Assembly (NCBI RefSeq): GCF_947496515.1
Contig: NZ_CANMDB010000004.1
Coordinates: 186,001-250,000 of the forward strand
From: an uncultured Roseobacter sp.
GTDB lineage: Bacteria; Pseudomonadota; Alphaproteobacteria; Rhodobacterales; Rhodobacteraceae
DNA length: 64,000 nt
Direction of reading: 5' to 3'
The translations under genes and the position numbers were made by a program. Under the pieces are notes generated by a model. The model was not told the origin of the DNA, did no database searches, and was given only the letters and a program-made list of their open reading frames with translations. Below are positions 56,063-64,000 of the stretch, piece by piece (the stretch's first letter is position 1; the number at the start of each line of letters is the position of its first letter).

Positions 56063-56152
56063 TGGCGGAGACGAAGGGATTCGAACCCTCGAGACCCTTC
56101 CGGGCCTACTCCCTTAGCAGGGGAGCGCCTTCGACCACTCGGCCACGTCTCC
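56063..56152 (-). tRNA. tRNA-Ser (GCU)
   Basis: A 90-nt class II tRNA with encoded CCA: acceptor GGAGACG pairs with CGTCTCC, anticodon arm CTCCC-CTGCTAA-GGGAG gives anticodon GCU, a long variable arm follows and the T-arm reads AGGG-TTCGAAT-CCCT. The 3' end points to lower coordinates, directly into the 117-bp repeat array. Confidence 0.97.
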
Positions 56153-56557
56153 GCTGCCGGGTATAGCCGTCGCGTGCGGACAGATACAAGCTGAAATCGC
56201 GACAAACTTCTTTACGGGTCACAGCTGGTCCCAATGCTGTCCACGTCGGATAGGGGGTGGCGGTGTGGCACCGGGGAGCGTATCGGCCCGGGCTTGCCGC
56301 TGCGCGGTGGGTCGAACGCCAGCAGGATGAGTTTTCATCAGGAACGGTGCGCTGCAAGAGGCTCTGAACGTGCACACGAGGGGGTTGATCGCCCTGCAAT
56401 GCCCTCTACCGCAGGGGTAAAGGTTAACGGTGACGTGGCGTATTTACCAACTGGGAAGTCAGATCGCAATTTTGCGCAAATTTATGCTAGTTTTTTCTCT
56501 CGAAGCGCTCTAACGCGATCGAATTGTAAAGTAATGAGTAACCTAAGTGAGGTCGGG
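56153..56557. other. Intergenic region with AT-rich promoter-like segment
   Basis: No gene was seen in 405 bp. The last 120 bp are AT-rich and contain the perfect palindrome TTTGCGCAAA (56471-56480) followed by TATGCT, a plausible promoter with operator for the VPLPA-type gene. Confidence 0.5.
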
Positions 56558-57388
56558 ATGTATCCCTTTTCTGTGACAAACACGTATTTCTTGCGTCTCT
56601 GCTGTGCCGCGAGTGTCGGCCTGGCGGCTGTTACGGCACAGGGACGAACGATCAACGAACTGCCGGCGCTGGACAGCGAGCCCTTGGACGAGTTCACGCT
56701 GGGGGAATTGATCAGCACAGACGCGCTGGGCGGTGAGTGCATCGAGGAAGGCGACATTGATCTGGCCTTCTATGCGTCGGGCAAAGGGTTGAGACTGCCC
56801 CGAACCTGCCTGCCCGAACCCTGCGAACAGGCGCTGACGCCGTTTCGACTGTCCCAGCTGATGGGACGACCGGCTGATCCTGCCGAGTGGGACACGTACT
56901 TCGCCCGCTATGCTGACGTTTGCCGCAAGGAGATCGTGAGTTTTGAGGACGTCGAGCCCATTCAGGACGACGGCACAATTGCGTCCTTCTGGACCCCGAT
57001 CCTGGGTGCTGAAGAGGTCGCAGCCCGGACGCCCGCGCCCGTGGCGCTGCCCCAGTCGGATATCTTGCGTGCGGCTCGGTCATCTGCAGGTCAACCGCGG
57101 ATCGCCGGATTTGGCGGCAGTGCCCGCACCAGCCTTGCCTCGGATGACACGGGCGACACCGGATCTGACGACGACGAAGGGGATACGGGCGAGAACGATG
57201 GTCTGCGTCTTTTTCCCGATGGAACCGGTGATAGCGGTGGCGTCACGCCCGGCGGCGACAACACCGCGGCCAATGAAGATGACACGGAAGCACCAGCACC
57301 TGTGCCACTGCCGTTTGCCGCAAGCCTGATGGTCGCTGCTCTGGGATGTCTTGCGCTCTTAAGACGCCGGAACCCGCGCCTGGCCTGA
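56558..57388 (+). CDS. Secreted acidic protein with VPLPA-CTERM-like sorting signal
   Basis: A 276-residue protein: Sec signal (YFLRLCCAASVGLAAVTAQG), a globular part with four or more Cys (GGECIEEGD, RTCLPEPCEQAL, DVCRKEI), an Asp/Gly-rich low-complexity segment (about residues 195-245) and a C-terminus APVPLPFAASLMVAALGCLALLRRRN. The VPLPF motif, hydrophobic helix and Arg cluster match the VPLPA-CTERM type of exosortase-like sorting signal in roseobacters, so surface attachment or processing is likely. Start at 56558 has GAGGTCGGG upstream; ATG 56534 is an alternative. The function of the globular part is unknown. Confidence 0.7.
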   Translation: MYPFSVTNTYFLRLCCAASVGLAAVTAQGRTINELPALDSEPLDEFTLGELISTDALGGECIEEGDIDLAFYASGKGLRLPRTCLPEPCEQALTPFRLSQLMGRPADPAEWDTYFARYADVCRKEIVSFEDVEPIQDDGTIASFWTPILGAEEVAARTPAPVALPQSDILRAARSSAGQPRIAGFGGSARTSLASDDTGDTGSDDDEGDTGENDGLRLFPDGTGDSGGVTPGGDNTAANEDDTEAPAPVPLPFAASLMVAALGCLALLRRRNPRLA

Positions 57389-57398
57389 CACGCAGGGC

Positions 57399-58724
57399 TC
57401 AGCGCGCGATGACGATATCCGCGCAAAGCCCGCCAAGCCGGGTCGAGCTGCTCAGCCGCAAGATCCCGCCGTGCGCGCGTGCGATGTCCGTGGCGATGGC
57501 AAGACCGAGGCCCACGCCGCCCCCTTTGTCCTGATTGCGGGCCGCGTCGAGGCGGGTGAAGGGCCGCGTCGCCTCGGCGCGGCGGGCCTCCGGGATACCG
57601 GGGCCGTCATCCTCCACCCGGATCCGCAAGGTGCGTTCGGTCAGAGTGACCGACACCTCGGCCATGGCGCCGTAGCGCACGGCGTTGGAAATCAGATTAT
57701 CGAGCGCGCGCCGCATGGCCAGCGGGTTGAGCTGGACAGTGCCGAGACCATCGCCTTCGGCAGGCACCAGCCGCACATCACGCCCCGCGCGGCAGGCGTC
57801 TTCCACCACGCTGGCCACCAGTGCATGGGGATCAACCGGTTCCGGCTCGCCTTCGCCCGCGCCTTTGACGAAGTTGAGGAAGGCATCCAGCATCTGCTGC
57901 ATGTCGTCCACGTCTTGTTCCAGCACTGTTCGATCATCGTCATCCAGCATCGACAGGCTCAGCCGCATGCGTGTGAGCGGTGTGCGCAGGTCATGGCTGA
58001 CACCGGACAGCATCAGCGTGCGCTGTTCGATCTGCCGCTCGATCCTGTTGCGCATGTCCAGAAAAGCGTTGCCCGCGGCGCGAACCTCCAACGCGCCCGA
58101 TGGCGAGAACCTTTCGTGCCGCCCCCGGCCAAAGGCTTCCGCCGCCTTTGCGAGACGCTGAATGGGGCGGAGCTGGCCGCGCAGGTAAAGGATCGCGATC
58201 ACCGTCACCAGCCCGCCGAAAAAAATCATGTTTACAAAGAGTTGGTGCGGGTTAGCAGCCGAGACGCGCCGCCTGTCAAAGCCGATGCGCACCGGGCCTG
58301 CGGATGTCTCTGCGTAGACCATGACGGTGCGGTCATCCAGCAGATCAATCTGGCGGATCCGGGGGACCCGCTCCGGCAGGCTCGACACGATGACACGGCC
58401 CGAGAAGTCGTACCAGGCTCGCTGCGGTTCCGTCGGTATCGTCTCGGGCGGCACGTGTTCAGCGGTCATCGCGAGCTGCGGCACCTGCGTTTCAACCGTT
58501 TGGGCGATGGCATCGCGGGTCGGGGCCGTGTCGATCACATCCAGAACCAGGTTCAGCTCGCGTGCGACCGCTGTGGTCATCTGCTGGGTGACGTCCTCGA
58601 AATGGCGGGTCAGAAACAGCACGGTGACCACCAGTTGCAGGAAAACGACAGGCAACAGCAGGATCAGGACGGCGCGCGCATAAAGGCCGCGCGGCATATA
58701 GTGTTTGAGCCAGACAAAGGACAT
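57399..58724 (-). CDS. EnvZ-type sensor histidine kinase
   Basis: A 441-residue inner-membrane kinase: TM1 about residues 18-40, a periplasmic sensor of about 120 residues, TM2 about 162-182, HAMP (RGQLRPIQRLAKAAEAFGRG), H-box SGVSHDLRTPLTRMRLSL with the phosphorylated His near 240, N box RRALDNLISNAVRYG near 340, EDDGPGIP and the G2 box GGGVGLGLAIATDI near 405. The cytoplasmic half is of the EnvZ/OmpR-partner type. No response regulator gene is adjacent in the window, although the cognate gene often lies directly upstream. It is convergent with the VPLPA-type gene and divergent from the hydrolase at 58778. Confidence 0.92.
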   Translation of the reverse strand: MSFVWLKHYMPRGLYARAVLILLLPVVFLQLVVTVLFLTRHFEDVTQQMTTAVARELNLVLDVIDTAPTRDAIAQTVETQVPQLAMTAEHVPPETIPTEPQRAWYDFSGRVIVSSLPERVPRIRQIDLLDDRTVMVYAETSAGPVRIGFDRRRVSAANPHQLFVNMIFFGGLVTVIAILYLRGQLRPIQRLAKAAEAFGRGRHERFSPSGALEVRAAGNAFLDMRNRIERQIEQRTLMLSGVSHDLRTPLTRMRLSLSMLDDDDRTVLEQDVDDMQQMLDAFLNFVKGAGEGEPEPVDPHALVASVVEDACRAGRDVRLVPAEGDGLGTVQLNPLAMRRALDNLISNAVRYGAMAEVSVTLTERTLRIRVEDDGPGIPEARRAEATRPFTRLDAARNQDKGGGVGLGLAIATDIARAHGGILRLSSSTRLGGLCADIVIAR

Positions 58725-58777
58725 GGCTAAAGCCTATCGGTGCCCCCGCCCCGAAGAAAGAGGCAAAGACCATCCCA

Positions 58778-59686
58778 GTGCCGGAACCCTTTGATCCACC
58801 GCCAGGGCAAGCTCAGACGCTCGGCCCGGGCTTGCGCCGGATCCTCGCGCCGAACCCGTCGCCCATGACCTGGCGCGGCACCAATACCTATCTGCTGGGC
58901 GAGAGCGATCTGGCGGTCATCGACCCGGGGCCGCGGAGCAAGGCGCATCTGGAGGCCATCCTTGCTGCGCTTCGGCCGGGGCAGCGGATCAGCCACATCA
59001 TCGTGAGCCACGCGCATCTCGATCACGCGCCACTGGCCCGGGACCTGAAGGCGGTCTGCGGCGCGCCCGTCTATGGGTTTGGTCCGGCTCAGGCGGGGCG
59101 TTCCGAGGTCATGCAGTCGCTGGCCCGCGCGGGGCTGACGGGCGGTGAGGGCGTGGATACGGGTTTCAGCCCCGATCAGCCGGTCGCCGATGGTAAGGTC
59201 CTCCACGGGTCGGGCTGGGCGCTGGAGGTGATCCATACGCCGGGCCATATGGGCAATCACATCTGTCTTGGGTGGGAGGGATCCTGCTTCACGGCCGATC
59301 ATGTGATGGGCTGGGCCAGCTCGCTGGTCTCGCCGCCCGACGGCGATCTCACGGATTTCATGGTGTCCTGTCAGCGGCTGCGGCGCCGGTCGTGGCACCG
59401 GTTCTACCCGGGCCACGGCGCGGTGATCGAAGACCCCGCGGAGCGGCTCGACTGGCTCATTTCGCACCGGCTGGACAGAGAGGCCGCGGTGCTGGCCGCA
59501 CTTGTTGCCGGACCGGCGCGCGCGGCGGAGATCGCGCGGCTGGTGTACCACGACACGCCTGCCGCGCTGATCCCCGCGGCAACCCGCAATGTACTGGCGC
59601 ATCTGATTGATCTGGAACAAAGAAATGAGGTTTGGGTGCAAGGCGCGCTGCACGCAGACAGCCGGTTTGAACGAGCCTCACAGTAG
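58778..59686 (+). CDS. Metallo-beta-lactamase-fold hydrolase (LACTB2-like)
   Basis: A 302-residue MBL-fold protein. The metal motif HAHLDHAPLARDL lies near residue 78 (HxHxDH), VIHTPGHMGNH near 150, FTADHVMGW near 172 and FYPGHG near 210. A winged-helix-like C-terminal region of about 80 residues (DWLISHRLDREAAVLAAL, then AEIARLVYHDTPAALIPAATRN) is typical of the LACTB2/RNase Z-related group. It may be a ribonuclease or thioesterase-like hydrolase. Start is GTG 58778, with AAGAAAGAGG about 15 bp upstream. Divergent from the histidine kinase. Confidence 0.85.
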   Translation: MPEPFDPPPGQAQTLGPGLRRILAPNPSPMTWRGTNTYLLGESDLAVIDPGPRSKAHLEAILAALRPGQRISHIIVSHAHLDHAPLARDLKAVCGAPVYGFGPAQAGRSEVMQSLARAGLTGGEGVDTGFSPDQPVADGKVLHGSGWALEVIHTPGHMGNHICLGWEGSCFTADHVMGWASSLVSPPDGDLTDFMVSCQRLRRRSWHRFYPGHGAVIEDPAERLDWLISHRLDREAAVLAALVAGPARAAEIARLVYHDTPAALIPAATRNVLAHLIDLEQRNEVWVQGALHADSRFERASQ

Positions 59687-59763
59687 CGCTCAGGTTTTTT
59701 GCGCTCTTGCGCTGAAAATCCACTGGACGATAAAAATCCTCGCTGCTATATCGCCAGAACCGT

Positions 59764-59838
59764 TCCGGCGTAGCTCAGCGGTAGAGCAGTTGACTGTTAA
59801 TCAATTGGTCGTAGGTTCGATCCCTACCGCCGGAGCCA
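59764..59838 (+). tRNA. tRNA-Asn (GUU)
   Basis: A 75-nt tRNA with encoded CCA: acceptor TCCGGCG pairs with CGCCGGA, D-arm GCTCAGCGGTAGAGC, anticodon loop CTGTTAA giving GTT, T-arm GTAGG-TTCGATC-CCTAC. The following 1.2 kb have lower GC and disrupted genes, as expected next to an integration-prone tRNA gene. Confidence 0.97.
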
Positions 59839-60042
59839 ATAAAATTCAAAGACTTAGAAAACAAGCTCAAGCATCTGCCTGATTTCTAGGCTCGTTCTAG
59901 GCTCATTTTCGACGACAATGGTTTCGATAGCTGCCGATCCCAAGGTCTGTCCTCGGCACCGTGGCATGCTCAGGCTTGTTAGCACTTGAAGTCTCGGGAT
60001 ATAGATCGTCCGAGCTGCCGTCTGGCAACTTACCAAGCAGCG

Positions 60043-60426
60043 TTATGAGAGTTCGCTACCTATCTCGCTCTTGGGTACCGAACCTTCAACGAAATTTTTT
60101 ACCGCAGCTGAGAATTTCAAACGACCTTCGTTGATGCTCTCTTGGTCCCATACCAACTGATCTGTCTCTTCATCCACGCATACTCCGTCAGCTCTAAAAG
60201 CCTCAATGAATGGATTGTTTCCACAAATGATTTGTCCCGCGTATGCGTGACCATCAAGCACGTTAAACCTTGCTGGATACGCCGGTTTCGAGGGCTTGTT
60301 ATAGCGGGCTTGACCTATTTGTTCTCGGAGAGACAATTTTTGAATTGAGTAATACTTTTCTACGAACTTGCGCACGTCTTTGGGAGACAAGCGAGCGCTC
60401 AGGGCCGCGATAATCGGATCAGCCAC
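60043..60426 (-). CDS. Hypothetical protein next to tRNA-Asn
   Basis: A 127-residue protein I do not recognise (MADPIIAALSARLSPKDVRKF, later NVLDGHAYAGQIICGNNPFIEAF). It is soluble and mixed alpha/beta in character; no signal peptide or metal motif. The coding region is clearly less GC-rich than the flanking core genes, and it sits 200 bp after tRNA-Asn, consistent with acquired DNA. The ribosome site before 60426 is weak (AGGAGTGGATCG about 20 bp upstream). It may be a fragment of a larger protein. Confidence 0.5.
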   Translation of the reverse strand: MADPIIAALSARLSPKDVRKFVEKYYSIQKLSLREQIGQARYNKPSKPAYPARFNVLDGHAYAGQIICGNNPFIEAFRADGVCVDEETDQLVWDQESINEGRLKFSAAVKNFVEGSVPKSEIGSELS

Positions 60427-60542
60427 TGCAGTGTGATCTCCGATCCACTCCTATTTAACGACCCAAGCTTTCATATCGCAACTATACAGCAAATTTTTCG
60501 GGAAAAGTCATCGGAAATCGACCAACAGGCGCTATGCTTCAG

Positions 60543-60950
60543 CTAGTGACGATCTTCAACCATCATTCGCAGCTCTTCATCAAACTTCAGCACCTCGAGT
60601 AACACGGCAATGGACTCGGACACGAGATTTGCGTTCCGGTGGTGGTCAATGTCGCCAGCTTTGCCACCATGAAGGAGATTATCTCGAACCCGACGGATCG
60701 CCACAAAAAGATGTTGGATATTGTTTGGAACAACACCCGGTTTCCAGTCTAGCCTTTCATTCACCACAACCTGCTTGCTAGGCGGCTCAGCAAGAATCGT
60801 CACGGCAACATGAGCTTCTCTAATCCTCTCGAAAAAGGCGGAGCCTAGATGTTGGTTCGCGAACTTGTCCCAACAGACTTCTGCACTTTCGCGTGATCCA
60901 GCACGGCAATAGGTGAAGTTCGTCGTGCGGTCATCACTGCCGCTGTCCGT
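60543..60950 (-). pseudogene. HEPN-like protein lacking its N-terminus
   Basis: The frame is open from a TGA at 60951 down to 60543, but the only start codon inside is GTG 60803. The translated part before that GTG still looks coding (FTYCRAGSRESAEVCWDKF, then HLGSAFFERIREAHVAVT), and the part after it has the HEPN-type R-x4-H motif in RRVRDNLLHGGK. Intact relatives I recall begin further upstream, so the N-terminal 20-40 residues appear lost through the TGA or a deletion. HEPN proteins are often RNases in toxin or defence systems. GC is lower than in the core genes. Whether the short GTG form is made is unknown. Confidence 0.5.
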
Positions 60951-61098
60951 TCAGGTTCCGTCGCTCGCAGCAGTCACCTTGCCGTGTTCGGTTATCCCCA
61001 GCCAGATTATTGGCTAACAGATCATCCGTCCCGGCGTTTGTAGTGGTTTTCGACAGGATAGGCACCGACCATGCAGCGATAGGACACCTCCTCCGGCC

Positions 61099-61443
61099 TC
61101 AATTCAGGGGAAATCTCCGCAGGCATCTCTCGGCGAGGCGCTGGAAATCGCTGAGGGTTTCCAGCACGCTTCGTCTGTCCCGGATCTGAGCGAGCGCGCG
61201 TTTTTTCTGGCCGCGTGTGCCGCTCACGTATTCGGTCAGGATATTTGCGCTGATGCCCAGCATCACGTTGCGCTCAAACCGCCCGATCCGGTCGGTGGAG
61301 GCCAGCACGATCGCTGTGAAGGCAACCGTATTTGCACAGCGCAGGGCGGCCGCTTCGTCGCCACTATAGGTCTTTTGACCCGCTGCGGCGGCACCGCACC
61401 ACAGCAGGGTGAGTCCGGCAAAAAGGACGCGGCGCGCGCTCAA
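61099..61443 (-). CDS. Small secreted hypothetical protein
   Basis: A 114-residue protein with a Sec signal ([20 protein letters not shown]), then a helical mature region with two Cys residues (LRCANTVAF and AERCLRRF) that could pair. No family was recognised. The apparent start is TTG 61443, overlapping the TGA of the Lrp-type gene (TTGA), so translation is probably coupled to it; the match of this frame with core-like GC and codon use supports a real gene. Function unknown. Confidence 0.6.
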   Translation of the reverse strand: MSARRVLFAGLTLLWCGAAAAGQKTYSGDEAAALRCANTVAFTAIVLASTDRIGRFERNVMLGISANILTEYVSGTRGQKKRALAQIRDRRSVLETLSDFQRLAERCLRRFPLN

Positions 61444-61679
61444 AAGACTTTGAACGTCATGGTCGTGAGCGACCGTTCAAGCCCGCCAATGTCCAGCAGA
61501 TGATCGTTGATGTATTTGCCCACATCCGCCTCTGCCGGAATGTAGAGCTTCATCAGCAGATCATAGTCGCCGCTAGTGGAATAGAGTTCGGAGTGGATTT
61601 CGCGCAGGGCGATTTCTTCGGCGACCCGGTAGGTCGTGCCCGGGGTGCACCGGATCTGAATGAATACGCAGGTGGCCAT
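61440..61679 (-). CDS. Stand-alone Lrp/AsnC ligand-binding (RAM) domain protein
   Basis: A 79-residue protein consisting only of the RAM domain ([54 protein letters not shown]). It has no helix-turn-helix, so it cannot bind DNA like full Lrp. Such single-domain proteins bind amino acids and may modulate partners. ATG 61679 has GGAGCGCC upstream. It is divergent from hisB, 141 bp away, and overlaps the downstream secreted-protein gene, a layout seen in Rhodobacterales near his genes. Confidence 0.82.
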   Translation of the reverse strand: MATCVFIQIRCTPGTTYRVAEEIALREIHSELYSTSGDYDLLMKLYIPAEADVGKYINDHLLDIGGLERSLTTMTFKVF

Positions 61680-61820
61680 CGGCGCTCCTTTGTCCGGGCA
61701 ATGTTGCCTCTGTCGCAGGCTGGCATAACCGGCACAGGCGCTGCAATCCCGAATGTGCCACTTGGCGCGCCGTTCGGCGCTGTTATAAGGGCGGCGATGA
61801 CAGCTGGCCCGGAGGCTCCG

Positions 61821-62408
61821 ATGCGTACCCACAGTTTGACCCGCGCGACGGCAGAGACCGATATCACCGTCGAGGTGAACCTGGATGGCACCGGCGCTTA
61901 CGACAATCAGACGGGTGTGGGCTTTTTTGATCACATGCTGGATCAGCTGGCGCGCCATTCGCTCATCGACATGACCGTGCGCGCGCACGGGGATCTGCAC
62001 ATCGATGATCACCACACGGTCGAGGATACGGGCATCGCGATCGGTCAGGCACTGGCGGCAGCGCTCGGCGACAAGCGGGGCATCCGGCGGTACGGTGCGT
62101 GCCTTTTGCCGATGGACGATGCGCTGGTGCGCGTGGCGCTGGATCTGTCCGCACGGCCCTATCTGATCTGGAACGTGGATCTGCCCACCCCCAAGATCGG
62201 CATTTTCGACAGCGAGTTGGTGCGGGAGTTCTTCCAGGCACTCAGCACGCATGGGGGCATCACCCTGCACGTGGACATGCTGCACGGGATCAACAGCCAC
62301 CACATCGCGGAGGCTGTCTTCAAATCCGTGGCCCGGGCCTTGCGCGAAGCGGTCGAACAGGACGCCCGCAAGGCGGATGCGATCCCCTCGACCAAAGGTG
62401 CGCTCTGA
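61821..62408 (+). CDS. hisB: Imidazoleglycerol-phosphate dehydratase
   Basis: A 195-residue monofunctional HisB, catalysing the sixth step of histidine synthesis. The duplicated metal-binding motifs are clear: [17 protein letters not shown] near residue 36, [17 protein letters not shown] near 64, [20 protein letters not shown] near 155. GGAGG lies 6 bp before ATG 61821, fixing the start inside a longer frame. hisH follows after 1 bp, so they form an operon. The E. coli phosphatase domain is absent, as usual in alphaproteobacteria. Confidence 0.97.
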   Translation: MRTHSLTRATAETDITVEVNLDGTGAYDNQTGVGFFDHMLDQLARHSLIDMTVRAHGDLHIDDHHTVEDTGIAIGQALAAALGDKRGIRRYGACLLPMDDALVRVALDLSARPYLIWNVDLPTPKIGIFDSELVREFFQALSTHGGITLHVDMLHGINSHHIAEAVFKSVARALREAVEQDARKADAIPSTKGAL

Positions 62409-62409
62409 C

Positions 62410-63048
62410 GTGCTGACAGCGATTATCGACTACGAGAGCGGCAACCTGCACTCCGCGCAAAAGGCCTTTGAGCGCATGGCGCGCGAGACGGGCGGCGGTG
62501 AGGTGGTGGTGACCGGTGAGGCGGAGGTCGTCGCCGGGGCAGACCGGATCGTGCTGCCCGGGGATGGCGCGTTCGCAGCCTGCATGAGCGCGCTCAAGGG
62601 CCACTCCGGTCTTTATGACGCGATGGTCCACGCAGTGGAGGAAAAGGGTCGTCCCTTCATGGGGATCTGCGTTGGCATGCAGCTGATGGCCAGCTGGGGT
62701 CGGGAATACGGCGATACGGCGGGGCTGGACTGGGTGTCGGGCGAGGTCGTCCGGATCACGCCGGCGGCAGAGGCGCTCAAGGTGCCGCACATGGGGTGGA
62801 ACGATCTGGTGCTGGACGCAGCGCACCCGGTCTTTGATGGCATTGCCACGGGAGACCACGCCTATTTCGTGCACAGCTACCACATGGTCGTGTCTGATCT
62901 GGCCGACCGTCTGGCCCATGTGGACTACGGTGGCGATGTGACCGCGGTGGTGGGGGCGGGCACGATGATCGGCCTGCAGTTTCACCCGGAGAAAAGCCAG
63001 GCCGCCGGGCTTAGGATGATCGCCAACTTTCTCAACTGGCGACCCTAG
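62410..63048 (+). CDS. hisH: Imidazole glycerol phosphate synthase, glutaminase subunit
   Basis: A 212-residue class I glutamine amidotransferase supplying ammonia to HisF. The N-terminus LTAIIDYESGNLHSAQKAFER is typical; the nucleophilic Cys is in MGICVGMQLM near residue 86, and His/Glu of the triad lie in LQFHPEKSQAAG near 194. Start is GTG 62410, 1 bp after the hisB stop. In many relatives hisA and hisF follow; here a convergent transketolase gene comes next, so the rest of the pathway lies elsewhere. Confidence 0.95.
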   Translation: MLTAIIDYESGNLHSAQKAFERMARETGGGEVVVTGEAEVVAGADRIVLPGDGAFAACMSALKGHSGLYDAMVHAVEEKGRPFMGICVGMQLMASWGREYGDTAGLDWVSGEVVRITPAAEALKVPHMGWNDLVLDAAHPVFDGIATGDHAYFVHSYHMVVSDLADRLAHVDYGGDVTAVVGAGTMIGLQFHPEKSQAAGLRMIANFLNWRP

Positions 63049-63055
63049 CGCCAGC

Positions 63056-63086
63056 GGTGGGTCAGAAGAGGGCGCGACTGACCACC
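63056..63086. terminator. Hairpin between convergent hisH and transketolase genes
   Basis: GGTGGGTCA and TGACCACC pair with one bulged G across a 14-nt loop. No T-run follows; its place between two convergent genes suggests a bidirectional transcript end. Confidence 0.35.
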
Positions 63087-63121
63087 ATTTGCCGGATCAG
63101 ACAGTCAGCCGGATGACGTCG

Positions 63122-64000
63122 TTATAGCGCTTCGGCCTTGACGAGAGAGTGCACGTCATCCACCCGCGCGACAGCCAGGTCGTCTTCGCTGATGTCGAAC
63201 TCTTGACCCATCAGCTTTTCAATTCCCCGTACGAGCGCCAGGGCATCCAGGCCATAATACCGCATCAGGTAAGGCCGCGATCCACCATGGGCATAGGTAT
63301 CTTTCAACCCCAGCCGTACCAGTTTCTTGCCGACGCCTGCGTCGGCCATGGTCTCTGCGACCAACGACCCGATGCCTCCTTCGGTCACGTGGTTTTCAAG
63401 GGTTACCACACCGTGTCTGACGCTGCCGATATGATCCAGCAGCTGCTGCGCGTCGAAAGGCTTGATGGTGTGCAAGTGCAGGTGACGGATGGCCAGACCC
63501 GCTTTAGTGAAGGCCGCGCGTGCGCGCATCGCTTCTTCGGTGCAGATGCCGGAGGTCACCACGAGAATATCGTCGCCCGTGGACAGCTCACGCATGTCGC
63601 CCACCTTGATCGGTGTATCGAACAATCGCGGCACGGACCCGCGCAGCACGCGGCACCAGACGGGGCCATCTATGCTGTCGGCGGCCTCGCAGATGCTTTC
63701 CACCTCCGTGGCATCGCCCGTCTCCAGAATGGTCATGTTCGGAATGGACCGCATGACCGAGATATCCTCGATCGATTGGTGGGTCATGCCGCCGGGTGTT
63801 GTCACCCCGGGCAGAAACCCCATCAGCCTGACCTTGCGCCGGGGGTACGCGATGGAGGCCATCAGCTGATCGTAGGGTCGGCGGTACATGAAGACGCCAA
63901 AAGTGTGAATGAACGGGCGGAAGCCCGCCAGACCGAGACCGCCCGCAAAGCTCATCATGTTCTGTTCCGCCATGCCGAGGGACAGAAACTGATCCGGGTG
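63122..64000 (-). CDS. Transketolase C-terminal subunit, N-terminus cut by window edge
   Basis: At least 292 residues (frame open through base 64000) of the pyrimidine-binding and C-terminal domains of a split transketolase, with no thiamine-pyrophosphate N-terminal domain in view. GMAEQNMMSFAGGLGLAGFRPF holds the conserved Glu that activates the cofactor; then FMYRRPYDQLMASIAYPRRKVRL, GGMTHQSIEDISVMRSIPNM and the C-terminal domain (DDILVVTSGICTEEAMRAR, VVTLENHVTEGGIGSLVAE). In split systems an N-terminal subunit gene lies upstream, here outside the window. It may act in sugar-phosphate metabolism or on a specialised ketose; which one is not readable here. Confidence 0.88.
   Translation of the reverse strand, partial: HPDQFLSLGMAEQNMMSFAGGLGLAGFRPFIHTFGVFMYRRPYDQLMASIAYPRRKVRLMGFLPGVTTPGGMTHQSIEDISVMRSIPNMTILETGDATEVESICEAADSIDGPVWCRVLRGSVPRLFDTPIKVGDMRELSTGDDILVVTSGICTEEAMRARAAFTKAGLAIRHLHLHTIKPFDAQQLLDHIGSVRHGVVTLENHVTEGGIGSLVAETMADAGVGKKLVRLGLKDTYAHGGSRPYLMRYYGLDALALVRGIEKLMGQEFDISEDDLAVARVDDVHSLVKAEAL

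Overview
The window is about 64 kb of GC-rich DNA (roughly 60-65 % by eye) from an alphaproteobacterium, almost certainly Rhodobacterales / Roseobacter group. The case rests on the gene content: choXWV, a carnitine dehydrogenase fused to a thioesterase, cckA with a CtrA box, a recA SOS box of the alphaproteobacterial GAAC-N7-GAAC type, a Cys-poor IscR heading a suf operon, DUF3572, DUF6356 and a VPLPA-CTERM-like protein. No rRNA, CRISPR array, transposase or phage gene was recognised. The three tRNA genes lie in the right third.

Layout. 1-9.2 kb: a truncated CheR/PAS protein, the choline ABC transporter choXWV, a small TAT-exported beta-sandwich protein, a ferric-reductase-like membrane protein and a large chemoreceptor. 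9.8-13.5 kb: metG, yceI and an aldo/keto reductase. 13.6-17.5 kb: a tightly overlapped carnitine-to-betaine operon (BKACE enzyme, lipocalin-like lipoprotein, carnitine dehydrogenase-thioesterase fusion, EamA transporter). 17.5-20.8 kb: Nudix, DUF983, then EF-hand protein, ECF sigma factor, probable anti-sigma and ZraP/CnrX-like sensor. 22-26.3 kb: c-di-GMP genes, namely a PleD-like cyclase with degenerate receivers and an H-NOX-fold protein without its haem ligand coupled to a second GGDEF protein. 27.1-30 kb: an unrecognised operon of small secreted peptide, polytopic membrane protein and solute-binding protein.

31.5-46.3 kb is core: rsmB-like methyltransferase, cckA, recA, alaS, typA, an SMR exporter, an Lrp regulator, YitT, icd, an HD hydrolase and an alpha/beta hydrolase. 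46.4-54.8 kb is the iscR-suf operon (iscR, IscS-like cysteine desulfurase, sufB, a small membrane protein, YbjQ, sufC, sufD, two YIP1-like proteins, sufS), with an Irr-type palindrome in front and a 28-bp tandem repeat inside it. 55-61 kb is a patchier segment with tRNA-Arg, tRNA-Ser, tRNA-Asn, two gene remnants, a VPLPA-type surface protein, an EnvZ-type kinase and a metallo-beta-lactamase-fold hydrolase. 61-64 kb: an Lrp-type ligand domain, hisB, hisH and the edge of a transketolase C-terminal subunit.

Strongest unexplained signals: (1) three 117-bp units directly downstream of tRNA-Ser(GCU), with hairpins kept by compensatory changes, resembling in layout the E. coli tyrT/rtT repeats; (2) an 11-bp phased repeat at two distant loci; (3) four TTTGCAAA palindromes spaced 21-22 bp apart in a gene-free stretch; (4) the haem-ligand-less H-NOX/GGDEF pair; (5) the 28-bp hairpin repeat between the cysteine desulfurase gene and sufB. 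Five stretches of 0.6-1.2 kb hold no recognisable gene. All functional calls come from reading the sequence by eye; no search was run.
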